From the NCBI GenBank assembly GCA_963784995.1, contig CAWATZ010000013.1, forward strand, positions 310,001-374,000: 64,000 bases of DNA, given 5' to 3'. The translations under genes were made by a program, and so were the position numbers. Positions 50,598 through 59,575 of the stretch are shown here, piece by piece (positions within the stretch are counted from its first letter, which is position 1; each line of letters opens with the position of its first letter). This DNA comes from CAWATZ01 sp963784995. GTDB taxonomy: Bacteria > Planctomycetota > Planctomycetia > Gemmatales > Gemmataceae. The notes beneath the pieces are model-generated. The model was not told the DNA's origin. It searched no databases and worked only from the letters and a program-made list of their open reading frames with translations.

Positions 50598-53456
50598 TCA
50601 CGGCCCCCGCCCTTGCTGCTGACTGACCAGAAACGCGATCAGGTCCACGAACTCCGCCTCGCTGAGACGTTTCTCCAGCCCCTCGGGCATGGTGCTCAGC
50701 GGCGACGCCTGCTGCTCCTCAATGTCGGCCCTGGCCAGCTCATGCTTCTGACCCTGGTTGTCGGCCAGCGTCAGCGACTTCTCGGTCTCCGTGACCTTGA
50801 CGCCGGTCAGCGTCTTGCCGTTCTTGAGCGTGACCACCACCGTCCCGTAACTCGGAGCGATCGTCCGGCTCGGCTCCAGGATCGACTCCACGATGTGGAT
50901 GCGCGAAAAGCGGCTGCCGACTCCCGTCAGCTCCGGTCCGATGCGTTCGCCCTGCGTTCCGAGGCGATGGCAGCGCAAACAGAGCGACTTCTCCGTATTG
51001 AGGAACAGCTGCCGGCCACGCTCCGGATTGCCGGACCGGCTGAGGACCGCTTGCGTCAGCCGTTCGTGTTCGGCAGTGCCGCTCTTGCGGCGAAAACGCA
51101 GTTGAAACACGACCGGAACGCCACGGAGGGCGTTCCCTGCAGGTCCCACCTGAACCAGCAGGCGATTGCTGCCCCGGGCGAGAGTGCCGGCAAAGCGGTC
51201 CGAATCGGGGACGGTGTTCCCGGCCTGGTCGCGGCGGTACAGGGACCGGCCGTTGAGCCAGACCTGCAGGCTCCCCCGGCTGGACGCCAGGAACTCGACG
51301 GGCGTTGGCTCGGAGACGATCACGTCGGTGCATGCGAACCACAGGCCGTCTGTGGTGGAGTCCTTCGGCGCCAGCGTCACGTGCGCTTCCGTGCCGGCGG
51401 CGAAGCGCGTGCTCCAGCTGGTGTCCCCGGTCTGACCGACCGAGGCAAAGCGCTCGACGATACCTGGCGCGGCCTTCAGTTGCACGGGACCGGTCACCTC
51501 CCAGCGCAGCAGAACGCCGCTCTTGCCACAGACTTCCGCCACGGCGCCATCCAGCTCTTGCCGCCTGGCCGAGGTGAGTCCTTCCCGGCCATGCCACTCC
51601 GTCAGGGCACGCACGGCAGCGGCCAGCACTTCCGCGGACGGGCTCCGCTTTGCCAATTCGGCGACCGCAGCGGACTGCTCCGGACCGCCCAGCTCGCGCA
51701 GACACTCCAGGGCCTTCAGCTCCAGCTCGTGATCCGCAAGCGCGGCGACCGCCAGCGGCACTACCCGGGGCTCGCGCAGCAGCCGCAGCGAGTCGATGCT
51801 GGCCCCCTTCACCGCCGGGTCCGGATCGGTCGCCAGCTTCAAGAGCGGCTCGATCGCCTGCCGGGCCTTCAGCTTCCCTGCGGCCGCCGAGGCCGCCCGG
51901 CGAACGTGTGCATCCTTGTCTTGCAGCAACGGCAGCAACTGCTCGCGGCCCTCCTCGGCCCGAAGATCGCCGAGCGCCTCGATGGCCGCCGCGCGGACTT
52001 CCGCGTCCGCCGAACGCAACTTGGCAGCCAGCACAGGCACGGCAGGGAGCCTGGGATTCTTGCCAAGGCGTCGCAGGATGTCGGCAAGTACCGGTCCGTC
52101 TTCCAATGTTTGGGCAAGCGTCAGGAACGGTTCCGGATTAGCCTCCAGACCCTTCGCGAACAGGGCGAGGGCCGTCAGCCGGTTCATGGAATTGTGCTTT
52201 GGATTGCGGACCACCGCCTCCAGTGTCCGCCGGGAATCGGCGACGGGTTGATCCGCCAACGCGGCAAGGATACCGGCAACGTGTTCCGGCTGCAGCTCGT
52301 CATCGAGCCAGCGCGTCAGCGCGGCCAGGCGCACCGGGACTTTCTCGCGCTGAAGGCGTTGCAGCACCAGAAGCCGGACACTGCGGTCGGGATCGATCAG
52401 CATGCGGTCGAGGGCATGCGCGATCGCCTCGGTTCGCTCCCACAGCACTGTGTTCGCGGGCCGGGGCCCTGGTCGATAGCCCCAGTAGACCCACGGGCCG
52501 GGCTTCTTGCAGACCCGGGCCAGGGTGTCCGCGTACTCCCGCCGGCGCTTCGGATCGGTCGCCGTGCGGAAACGCTCGATCAGGCCGTCCACGACCTTCG
52601 GCTCGAAACAGTCGGCGACGGCACGCAGCGCAATCGCTCGCAGCGGCGTGTCGGCGGGTTCGTCGAGACATTTCAGGACCGCGTTCCAGTTCCCGCAGCG
52701 CCGCAGCGCCTGCTGGGCCGCGTGGGCCAGGGCCGCATCTGGCGAGCGGCGCGGCGTAAGCCCGCCGGTGCCCAGGTTTTGCCGCAGCCAGTCCGGAAGG
52801 CCCGCCCAGCGCAGCCGGCCCAGGGCGACGATCACCTCCAGCACCACCCGGCCATCCTGGCCCTTCCCCAGGTCGGCCACTTTGCCGGCGAGGTCGTTGT
52901 CGCCGGCCCCCGCGTCGAGCCGATGGCGGACCAGCACGGGGTCTGCCAGATCCGCCACGGCACGCACCGCCTGGGCCCGGACGGATGGGTCAGGGTCGGT
53001 CCGCGCGATCCGCAGCAGGTCGTCCAGCACCGTCGGGCCGCCCAGGTGAGCCAGGGCCCAGATCGCATGCAGCCGGCCACGAACGCCAAGTCGGCCCTCG
53101 GTCAGGGCCTTTGTCAGCGCTTCCCGACCACTGCGTCCCTTGCGCTCGATGGCAGCCTGGGCGTCGCAACGCTCGAAATAGCTCTCCGAGTCGAGCGGGT
53201 CGGGGCGAGTTTTTGCGCTTCCTTGCCGGCACCTCCAACGTGAGCAATGTGATAGATGCGTCCCCGGCCGCGCTTCGGTCGCTGCCCATCGGCCCAGTCG
53301 GACACCATCAGGGTGCCGTCGCGCTGCACCACCAGGTCGGTCGGCTTGAAGCCGTAGGGATCGTTGGCAGCGCCCTCGGCGAACAGGATCTCCTGCAGCG
53401 GCGCAAAGCCGCTGCCGTCTCGCCGGGGCTGGTAGCGCACCACCGATCGGCCCCAC
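50598..53456 (-). CDS. PVC-type HEAT/cytochrome c dehydrogenase-like protein, C-terminal part
   Basis: The C-terminal part of a large secreted protein. From about 53210: HEAT repeats (VRGRLHAIWALAHLGGPTVL, RLLVLQRLQREKVPVRLAAL, AIEALGDLRAEEGREQLLPL), a beta-domain (VEFLASSRGSLQVWLNGRSL), and a C-terminal heme site KSLCLRCHRLGTQGERIGPE with the family's GSRFSRIHIVESILEPSRTI. This is the PVC-type heme-binding CxxCH architecture common in planctomycetes. Text upstream of 53213 in this frame is not genuine; the true N-terminus is in the neighbouring frames. A stretch TGGLTPRRSP is encoded by one arm of a dispersed palindrome (52741-52770). Confidence 0.85.
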   Translation of the reverse strand: MGPIGGALPAPARRQRLCAAAGDPVRRGRCQRSLRLQADRPGGAARRHPDGVRLGRWAATEARPGTHLSHCSRWRCRQGSAKTRPDPLDSESYFERCDAQAAIERKGRSGREALTKALTEGRLGVRGRLHAIWALAHLGGPTVLDDLLRIARTDPDPSVRAQAVRAVADLADPVLVRHRLDAGAGDNDLAGKVADLGKGQDGRVVLEVIVALGRLRWAGLPDWLRQNLGTGGLTPRRSPDAALAHAAQQALRRCGNWNAVLKCLDEPADTPLRAIALRAVADCFEPKVVDGLIERFRTATDPKRRREYADTLARVCKKPGPWVYWGYRPGPRPANTVLWERTEAIAHALDRMLIDPDRSVRLLVLQRLQREKVPVRLAALTRWLDDELQPEHVAGILAALADQPVADSRRTLEAVVRNPKHNSMNRLTALALFAKGLEANPEPFLTLAQTLEDGPVLADILRRLGKNPRLPAVPVLAAKLRSADAEVRAAAIEALGDLRAEEGREQLLPLLQDKDAHVRRAASAAAGKLKARQAIEPLLKLATDPDPAVKGASIDSLRLLREPRVVPLAVAALADHELELKALECLRELGGPEQSAAVAELAKRSPSAEVLAAAVRALTEWHGREGLTSARRQELDGAVAEVCGKSGVLLRWEVTGPVQLKAAPGIVERFASVGQTGDTSWSTRFAAGTEAHVTLAPKDSTTDGLWFACTDVIVSEPTPVEFLASSRGSLQVWLNGRSLYRRDQAGNTVPDSDRFAGTLARGSNRLLVQVGPAGNALRGVPVVFQLRFRRKSGTAEHERLTQAVLSRSGNPERGRQLFLNTEKSLCLRCHRLGTQGERIGPELTGVGSRFSRIHIVESILEPSRTIAPSYGTVVVTLKNGKTLTGVKVTETEKSLTLADNQGQKHELARADIEEQQASPLSTMPEGLEKRLSEAEFVDLIAFLVSQQQGRGP

Positions 53457-53805
53457 TCGCAGAAGAACAGGTTGCCGCGATACTCCGCCGGAAACTGCTT
53501 CTCCAGGTAGCAGACGCCGCCCGCGGAGGAGCCCCGGCCGAGGTCGGCCAGCGGCGGCAACGCCTCGTCGGGCCGCTCCTCGTAAAGGTACGGATAGCCG
53601 TGGTCGGCACCCTGGAAGCTGTGGCAGACGCGGATCATGTACGTGCCGCCGTCGTTCTCGTTGTCGCGGACGAAGACGTTCAGTTCCGCATCGAGAGCGA
53701 TGTCGTAAATGTTGCGGAGCCCGGTGGCGAAGACGTGCAAATCCCGGCCGTCCGGCCGGCAGCGGAGGATGCCGCCGCCGTGCAGCACCAGCCGATCCCC
53801 TCCGG
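53218..53805 (-). pseudogene. PVC-type cytochrome gene, middle part of the propeller (second frame)
   Basis: The middle frame reads GGDRLVLHGGGILRCRPDGR, DLHVFATGLRNIYDIALDAE, FQGADHGYPYLYEERPDE and GGVCYLEKQFPAEYRGNLFF: sorbosone-dehydrogenase-like propeller blades. It joins the upstream frame near 53800-53806 (one base lost) and the downstream frame near 53211-53215 (one A lost in an A5 run: EAQK | TRPDPLDSES). With both corrected the gene is continuous from 54480 to 50598. Confidence 0.8.
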
Positions 53806-54480
53806 CCGGGGCACGTCGATGCCGTTGTCGCCCAGGGCCAGGTAGAGGAAGCCGTCGTGACCGGCGACGACGCCGTTGGCGCAGTGCAGCCGGGTCTGGT
53901 TCTGCTCGGGCGTCAGGCCCAGACCCGTCAGCAGATCGCGCCGCTCGTCGGCCACGCCGGTGCCTTTGGTGTCGCGCAGGGCGGTCAGGAACGGGGCGTG
54001 CATGACGTAGAGCGTACCCTGGTGGTAACACAGCCCCTGAATGGAGTTGAAGCCGCGGGCGAAGACGGTCGCCTTGTCAGCGTAGCCGTCCCCATCGGTG
54101 TCCTCGACCAGGCGAACCTCGTCGCGGCGTACGATCTCGAAGCCCAGGCCGGTGACGTAATCCGCCGCCATGAAGAGCGCACCGGGCCTTGGGCCGGCAC
54201 TGATGACCGAGGGGTACTCGATGAGCGGATCGCAGGCGAACAGGGTTGCCTTGAAACCGGCCGGCACTTTCAGGGGCGGAAAGCGTTTTTCGGTCGCGGG
54301 GCCGGTGCGGGGCGGCTCGGCGGCCGGAGAAGGGAGAGTCAGGCAGGCCACGACGCCAAGCGCCAGGAAGACCTTGGTTAGCCGCGACGCGGAGCGCAGC
54401 GCAGCGGAGCGCGGGTTGCCTCCGGGACGTGGGGACCCGCCGCGCTCCGCTGCGCCTGCGCTCCGCGTCGCGGCTAACAA
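53800..54480 (-). CDS. PVC-type cytochrome gene, N-terminal part
   Basis: Signal peptide LTKVFLALGVVACLTLPSPA, then propeller start FKATLFACDPLIEYPSVISA, EVRLVEDTDGDGYADKATVF, VMHAPFLTALRDTKGTGVAD, LHCANGVVAGHDGFLYLALG. Everything before LTKVFL in this frame is encoded by the 102-bp palindrome (54377-54478), so the native start codon is uncertain; an ATG with weak support lies upstream of the palindrome but in another frame. The insertion probably remodelled the N-terminus. Confidence 0.75.
54377..54478. repeat. 102-bp palindrome at the start of the PVC cytochrome gene
   Basis: Outer sequences gttagccgcgacgcggagcgca and its inverted copy bound 54377-54478. It lies inside the translated leader of the cytochrome gene, between the likely native start and the signal peptide. 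Confidence 0.85.
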
Positions 54481-54581
54481 GACAACGCCCTGCGAACTTC
54501 TCGCTCATTCGACGCTCCAGGAAAGATGCTATGTTCCTTCCAGGGATCCTATGGTCGTGCGGCCCCACGCCAAGTAGCTGA

Positions 54582-54764
54582 GGTGTCACGCATGCGGATG
54601 CAGCGTCCTCGCCGTGCCAGCCCGCGGCCGGCGGCTACTTCCCCAATTCGGTCCAGGTGACCGCACGCCTGGACTCCAGCGTCCCCGCCGGGCCGCTGCA
54701 GCTGTTCTGCGGCCCGCTGCTGGGAACCCCCACGGTCAACTGCCAGGCGACGGTGTTCGTTTAG
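54582..54764 (+). pseudogene. Fragment of a TadG/Flp-pilus-assembly-like protein
   Basis: An open stretch without a start codon between a TGA at 54579 and the TAG at 54762-54764 reads GGYFPNSVQVTARLDSSVPA and GPLLGTPTVNCQATVFV. The pattern (V-x-V-T-x-R-x-D-S-x, then LGTPTVNxxATxxx) resembles the C-terminal end of TadE/TadG-type proteins of planctomycetes. It is only a 3' remnant. Assignment by resemblance, not certain. Confidence 0.45.
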
Positions 54765-54979
54765 CAGCGGATCGCGCTGAGCCGCTGACAGGAGGAAAGG
54801 CGGAATCTCGGAAGTTTTCACCGGTTCTTGCTGTATTTTGTCGTGGCGACCGGGTATCATAAAGAAACGTGGGTCTTGCGGGCCGGATCGTGGCCGTGAT
54901 GTCGCAGCTGTCATCCCCCATCCCTCCCCTTGTCCCTAACCCCAATCTGTTTGAGTCCCGCGTTTTGAGGAGGCCCTTC

Positions 54980-55354
54980 ATGGGCAGGAAGTTGTACGTA
55001 GGCAACCTGGCCTACGGGATCACCGACGGTGATCTGGAGAAAATGTTTGAGCCGTTCGGCACCGTCCAGTCGGCTCAGGTCATCATGGACCGCGACACCG
55101 GGCGGTCCAAGGGGTTCGGTTTCGTGGAGATGGGTACGGATGCCGAGGCCCAGGCCGCCGTCACCGGCCTCAACGGCAAGCAAGTCGAAGGTCGGGCCCT
55201 GACGGTCAACGAAGCCCGGCCCAAGGAAGGCGGCGGTGGCGGCGGTGGCCGGGGCGGCGGTGGCGGCCGCGGCTACGGTGGCGGCGGCGGTGGCCGGGGC
55301 GGCGGTGGCGGCGGCCGCGGCGGCTACGGTGGCGGCGGCGGTGGCCGATACTAA
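54980..55354 (+). CDS. Glycine-rich RRM RNA-binding protein
   Basis: 124 residues. One RRM domain with RNP2 KLYVGNLAYG (residues 4-13) and RNP1 KGFGFVEM (about 44-51), then a Gly/Arg/Tyr-rich tail (GGRGGGGGRGYGGG). This is the type found in cyanobacteria, planctomycetes and others, often cold-induced and binding single-stranded RNA. Strong ribosome site tgaggagg before ATG 54980. It is followed by a palindrome that may terminate transcription. Confidence 0.92.
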   Translation: MGRKLYVGNLAYGITDGDLEKMFEPFGTVQSAQVIMDRDTGRSKGFGFVEMGTDAEAQAAVTGLNGKQVEGRALTVNEARPKEGGGGGGGRGGGGGRGYGGGGGGRGGGGGGRGGYGGGGGGRY

Positions 55355-55389
55355 AAGCGAGGGGACAAGACCGAGGTGTTGTTCCCACA

Positions 55390-55448
55390 CACAAGCCCGA
55401 AGCGCCAGCGAGGGAAACCGTTTCCCTCGCTGGCGCTTCGGGCTTGTG
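55390..55448. repeat. Perfect palindrome, 29-nt arms (core aagcccgaagcg)
   Basis: Arms 55390-55418 and 55420-55448 are perfect inverted copies around one base. Core shared with 9858-9907. It lies between convergent ends of the RRM gene and the Pro-rich gene. Confidence 0.92.
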
Positions 55449-55461
55449 CAGTTTTGCCTGC

Positions 55462-55803
55462 TCACCAGTGCGGACAGTGGTGCGTGGGCGGCAGCGGCGG
55501 CATGGGCGGCAGCGGCGGCATGGGCGGCATGGGCGGCAGCGGCGGACACGGCGGCATGGGCATGCACATCGACCGCATGGGCAGCATCGGAGGCATCGGC
55601 GGCACTGGGGGCACCGGAGGAATCGGCGGGCAGTAACAGGAACCCCACGCCAGGGCCTTCCCCGGGCAATCCGTGTCAATCACCGACGCGATTGCCCCAC
55701 ATCGATCGATCACACCACTCTTTTCCTGCGCTCCGCAAGCTCCACTTGCGGTTCCCAGGGCACTGCCGGTCGTCAGCAGTGTTGCCAGAATCACGTTGAC
55801 CAC
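55462..55803 (-). CDS. Small secreted Pro/Met-rich protein (tentative)
   Basis: 113 residues from GTG 55803 (gggggg upstream). N-terminus VVNVILATLLTTGSALGTAS is a signal-like helix, followed by CGAIASVIDTDCPGKALAWG and a run of PPM/PPL/PPI repeats. The opposite strand reads as Gly/Met repeats, so composition alone does not settle the strand; the signal-like leader and two cysteine pairs favour the minus strand. No family recognised. Confidence 0.45.
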   Translation of the reverse strand: MVNVILATLLTTGSALGTASGACGAQEKSGVIDRCGAIASVIDTDCPGKALAWGSCYCPPIPPVPPVPPMPPMLPMRSMCMPMPPCPPLPPMPPMPPLPPMPPLPPTHHCPHW

Positions 55804-56206
55804 GATTACTACCCCCCGAACACGTGGACTGTTGTGCGCCCGGTCGCGCTGAGAAGCCGAACGCACTCAGCAGAAGGAGCATTCTGGAAACGCCAGAAAG
55901 GCCATGACTCCACGATAAAGGAAGGGGGGGCGAGGCGACAACAGATAATGTGGATAAATTATATCGCTTATGGAAGCTGGGTCAGTTTATTCGATTTGCT
56001 CGATGGATCTGGAACTGCACGGGGCGAGCAACCAGCGGAATGTCTGGAGGTTGCCCCGGACAGCGAGGAAAGGAGGGGAGGCACTGGAATTTGCTGGGCG
56101 GGTTGCTTGACGGGAAGAGAAATGCAAGTTTCCGTTCGTTGCCTCCCTCGGTCCGGAAATGAGCTGCGCTGGGAAGCGCAGGGCAACCCTGAGGCTGTCC
56201 TTTGAC
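55804..56206. other. Intergenic, nothing recognisable
   Basis: 403 bases between the Pro-rich frame and the SNF2 helicase end. AT-rich patch near 55945-56000. A short plus-strand frame from 55950 (MDKLYRLWKLGQFIRF) lacks support. I see no RNA gene or repeat. Confidence 0.5.
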
Positions 56207-58021
56207 TCACGCCGCCCGTCGGGGCCGGGCCTTGACGTCGAACAATCCGAAGATCTCCTCCTCGCTGAGGCCCAGGGAGGGCGGCGGTCCGTTCTGGGCG
56301 ATCAGCTCGCGGAAGAGCTGGCGTTTCTTCTCCAGCACGTCGGCAATGCGCTCCTCGATGGTCCCCTGCGAGACGAAGCGGTGGACGAACACCGTGCTTT
56401 TCTGGCCCAGCCGGTGCGCGCGGTTGATCGCCTGGTCCTCGATGGCCGGGTTCCACCAGCGATCGAACAGGAACACGTGATTGGTGAACTGCAGGTTCAA
56501 ACCGACGCTGCCGGTGCCGTAGCTCATCAGGATGACGTGCCTGGTCGGGTCCTGCTTGAACCGGTCCAGGATCGGCTGGCGATCCTTGCTGGGGATTTTG
56601 CCGTGGTACTGGAGCGGTCCGAAAGGCGCCAGGACCCGGGCCAGCTGTTCCAGCGGCTCGACCCACTGGCTGAAGACGATCGCCTTGCGGCCATTGGCGG
56701 CCACCTCTTCCATGTCGGCAAGCAGTTGTTCCAGCTTGGCGCTTTGGCCGGTCCGCGGATCAAAGTTACAGATCTGCTTGAGCCGCATCACCAGCTCGAA
56801 GACGTGCTGCACCGTGATGGTGTCGCCCAGGGCGTTGAGGTGAACCACGCCGTCCTTCTCGGCCAGATCGTAAGAGCCGCGCTGGGCGGGGGCCAGTTCC
56901 AGGACCACGTCCTTGATGATCCGCGGCGGCATGTCGGTGGCCACGTCTTCCTTGGTCCGCCTCAGGATGCAATCGCTGGTCAGTGACGGCAGCAGCCTGG
57001 CCGGTGTGTCGGGAGGAATCCGTTTGGGATCGATGAAGGCGAAGAGATTGACCAGGTCGTCGGTGCGGTTCTCGATGGGCGTTCCCGACATGGCCCAGCT
57101 GCGGCTGCGCGGCACCGCACAGGCCGCCTGAGCGGTCTTGGAGTCTCTGCTCTTGATGCGCTGGGCCTCGTCGAGAACGACGACGTCGAAATGCAGGTCG
57201 GGGTGCTGCATCTCTTCGGCGTCGCGGGTCAGCAGCTCGTAGTTGACCAGTTTGAGCGGGCAGTTGGAGACGTGCCAGGCAGCCCGACGGGACTCCAGGT
57301 CGCCGCCAATCACCTCGAAGGGAATGTCCTCGGCCCAGGTGCGCAGCTCCCGGGTCCAGTTGATCACCAGCGGCTTGGGACAGACCACCAGGGTCTTGTG
57401 GATGGCCCCGGCGTAAAAGAGCAACCGCAGGGCCACGATCACCTGCACGGTCTTGCCCAGGCCCATTTCGTCGGCGATCAGGGCGGCGTGGCGAGGCATC
57501 AAGAAGGCGATCCCCTTGACCTGGTAGGGGAAGGGCTTGAAGGGCAACTGCACCTGCCGGCCGGAAAAGACGTCCTCCAGCGGCGGCTGGAGAAGATAGA
57601 GCAGCCGATCCTTGAACATCACACTGTCGGGGGGCGGTTTCAGGCGCGTCTTGCCCGCTTTAGGGGAGCCGGCCTCCACGGGTTGGGCAATCTCCTCCGT
57701 CTGGGGAAAGGGAAGAATGGCCGGCGGCTCAGCCCTGGAATCGGGCTTGACGGGAAGTTGCTGGTCGGGTGGAGTGGGAAAGCGCCAGCCCTGGGTGAGG
57801 ACGTCCAGGCCCAGCTTGCCCAGGGAGCGGACCCAGGGAGCGCTGGCAAGGAGGGTCGCCTGCCGGCTCGAGACTTCCAGCGGCCGATCGAAGCGCGAGA
57901 GCGAGAGCCCTTCGACGGGCAAGCCGACGTTCACGGGTTCCACTTCGGGGAGGGCAAAGGTTTCGGACTGAGGAGGGCCACTCTCGGGAGTTTGTTCGGG
58001 GCGGGAGGAAGATTCTGTCAT
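56207..58021 (-). CDS. SNF2-family DEAD/DEAH helicase
   Basis: 604 residues. N-terminal ~150 residues are Pro-rich and unordered. SNF2 core: QVKGIAFLMPRHAALIADEM, GLGKTVQVIVALRLLFYAGA, DEAQ box VVLDEAQRIKSRDSKTAQ, motif III SGTPIENRTDDLVNLFAFID, then helicase-C motifs GRKAIVFSQWVEPLEQLARV, MSYGTGSVGLNLQFTNHVFL, RAHRLGQKSTVFVHRFVS. ATP-driven DNA translocase/remodeller typical of bacterial SNF2 (RapA-like/HepA-like) proteins, not a true helicase. Start ATG 58021. Role in chromosome or transcription maintenance is inferred. Confidence 0.92.
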   Translation of the reverse strand: MTESSSRPEQTPESGPPQSETFALPEVEPVNVGLPVEGLSLSRFDRPLEVSSRQATLLASAPWVRSLGKLGLDVLTQGWRFPTPPDQQLPVKPDSRAEPPAILPFPQTEEIAQPVEAGSPKAGKTRLKPPPDSVMFKDRLLYLLQPPLEDVFSGRQVQLPFKPFPYQVKGIAFLMPRHAALIADEMGLGKTVQVIVALRLLFYAGAIHKTLVVCPKPLVINWTRELRTWAEDIPFEVIGGDLESRRAAWHVSNCPLKLVNYELLTRDAEEMQHPDLHFDVVVLDEAQRIKSRDSKTAQAACAVPRSRSWAMSGTPIENRTDDLVNLFAFIDPKRIPPDTPARLLPSLTSDCILRRTKEDVATDMPPRIIKDVVLELAPAQRGSYDLAEKDGVVHLNALGDTITVQHVFELVMRLKQICNFDPRTGQSAKLEQLLADMEEVAANGRKAIVFSQWVEPLEQLARVLAPFGPLQYHGKIPSKDRQPILDRFKQDPTRHVILMSYGTGSVGLNLQFTNHVFLFDRWWNPAIEDQAINRAHRLGQKSTVFVHRFVSQGTIEERIADVLEKKRQLFRELIAQNGPPPSLGLSEEEIFGLFDVKARPRRAA

Positions 58022-58036
58022 AGGTCTGGTTCCTCG

Positions 58037-58143
58037 CCTCCCAGGGCATGCCCTGGGCTATCCTGTTGCGCCCCTTCGGGGCTAAAAAACCTTGTCTTCC
58101 GCCCCGAAGGGGCGCAACAGATAGCCCAGGGCATCGCCCCGGG
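58037..58143. repeat. Palindrome, same family as 46154-46280
   Basis: Arms about 58037-58082 and 58101-58143 pair with small differences. Shares gccctgggctat and gttgcgccccttcggggc with the 127-bp palindrome at 46154. Lies between divergent genes (SNF2 minus, HEAT plus), so not a terminator. Confidence 0.88.
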
Positions 58144-58306
58144 TTCTAGGCCGAAGGCGGTCTTCTACTCCATTCGGTCAGGTGGGCCGAGAAAGTTGAA
58201 TGGATGGGATCAGACAGGGCAAAAGAGCTGAACCTCTTGCGGCCAACAGGTCGATAAAGTGGGACGTGCAAGAATCTCATGGCTGGATGGTATGGGAGAG
58301 CATGTC

Positions 58307-58723
58307 ATGAAAGAAGACTCGCGGGAAGAGACGTTTGCTGGTTGGCTGGCCCAGCTGCGAGCGGAGGAGCCGAGTGTGCGCTTGCGGGCGGCGGCCGGTC
58401 TGTGCCGGCTGGGGAGCGAGGAGGCGGTGCTGGCCCTGGTCGGGTGCCTGAAGGACGAGGACGTCCACGTGCGCAAGATGGCCGCCCTGGGACTGGGCGA
58501 GATGGCCGGGCCGCTGGAGGTGGTCGTCCCGGCCCTGCTGGAAGTGCTGGGAGACAGCGATGGCGGCGTTCGCCGGCGGGCGGGCGTGGCCCTGTCCGAG
58601 ATCCTGGCCGCTCACCCGAAAGCGTGGGGCCTGATCCAGAGCGGCCTGGCCCATCCCAACGGAACGATCCGCCAACAGCTGCTCGCTGTCCTGGCCAGCT
58701 CCGAGGATCGCCGGGCCGCCTGA
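58307..58723 (+). CDS. HEAT-repeat protein
   Basis: 138 residues from ATG 58307 (gggagag upstream). Three HEAT/PBS-lyase-type repeats: VRLRAAAGLCRLGSEEAVLA, VHVRKMAALGLGEMAGPLEV, GGVRRRAGVALSEILAAHPK. No catalytic domain; a binding scaffold. It precedes the ECF sigma/kinase pair on the same strand and could be part of that unit. Two in-frame ATGs upstream (58259, 58292) are alternatives. Confidence 0.82.
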   Translation: MKEDSREETFAGWLAQLRAEEPSVRLRAAAGLCRLGSEEAVLALVGCLKDEDVHVRKMAALGLGEMAGPLEVVVPALLEVLGDSDGGVRRRAGVALSEILAAHPKAWGLIQSGLAHPNGTIRQQLLAVLASSEDRRAA

Positions 58724-58823
58724 AAGCAAGTCCTGGCGTGCAGATCGCCAACGCGGTAGAATCGGTCCATCTGGGTGTGAAAATGCCTGTCCCGGAATTG
58801 CCCCGGCGCGCGGGTAATAGGGT

Positions 58824-59474
58824 ATGGGAACCTTGATGGACAACAACTCGTCGGACAGTGTGCGTCTCCTGGAGCGGGCCCGTGCGGGAGACCGTGCCGC
58901 CCTCACGGAGATCTTCGCGCGGCACCGCGACCGCCTCCGCCGCATGGTGGAGCTGCGGCTGGACCGTCGCTTGCAAGCCCGTCTGGACGCTTCCGACGTC
59001 ATTCAGGACGCCTACCTGGAAGTGGCCCAGCGCCTGCCGGACTATCTTCAGGATCCCAAGTTACCGCTGTTTCTCTGGCTCCGCCTGGTAGTGGGCGAGC
59101 GGCTGATCACCCTGCACCGGCATCACCTGGGCACGCAGATGCGCGACGCCGGTCAGGAGGTTTCGCTGCACACCGGAGCGCTGCCGGCGGCCAGTTCCTC
59201 CGCCCTGGCAGCCCAGCTGCTTGGCAAGCACACCTCGCCCACCCAGGCCGCCATCCGGGCGGAGCGACTGCTCCGCATTCAGGAGGCGCTCAATAGCCTG
59301 GACCCCCTTGACCGGGAAATCCTTTCCTTGCGACACTTTGAGCAACTCAGCCGGACGGAGTCCGCGCAGGCACTCGGCATCGAGGAAGCCGCCGCGGCGA
59401 AACGCTACTTACGAGCCCTCAAGCGTTTGAAGGGCGCTCTGGCCGACATGCCTGGGGGGCTGGAGGGGTTGTAA
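58824..59474 (+). CDS. ECF-type sigma factor of the planctomycete ECF-Gob type
   Basis: 216 residues. Region 2: RARAGDRAALTEIFARHRDR, LRRMVELRLDRRLQARLDAS, DVIQDAYLEVAQRLPDYLQD, LFLWLRLVVGERLITLHRHH. Region 4: LNSLDPLDREILSLRHFEQL, SRTESAQALGIEEAAAAKRY. The LRLDRRLQARLDASDVIQDA wording is typical of planctomycete (Gob) sigma factors that sit beside Ser/Thr kinase genes. It is followed, across a palindrome, by such a kinase. Start ATG 58824, or the ATG four codons on. Confidence 0.93.
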   Translation: MGTLMDNNSSDSVRLLERARAGDRAALTEIFARHRDRLRRMVELRLDRRLQARLDASDVIQDAYLEVAQRLPDYLQDPKLPLFLWLRLVVGERLITLHRHHLGTQMRDAGQEVSLHTGALPAASSSALAAQLLGKHTSPTQAAIRAERLLRIQEALNSLDPLDREILSLRHFEQLSRTESAQALGIEEAAAAKRYLRALKRLKGALADMPGGLEGL

Positions 59475-59476
59475 CT

Positions 59477-59536
59477 GACGAGCCGCCGGGTTTCTCCCGG
59501 CGGAAAGGACCGCCGGGAGAAACCCGGCGGCTCGTC
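59477..59536. repeat. Perfect palindrome, 27-nt arms
   Basis: Arms 59477-59503 and 59510-59536 are perfect inverted copies (core gagccgccgggtttctcccg). It lies between the sigma factor and kinase genes on the same strand and could attenuate readthrough. Confidence 0.92.
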
Positions 59537-59575
59537 GGGCAGAGTAACTGCGCCACTGGTTCGAGGATCCCAACA

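Noticed and set aside
50550..53243. An 897-codon plus-strand frame
   Set aside because: Antisense to the HEAT/cytochrome gene with CLRCH and HEAT repeats; no domain in the opposite reading.
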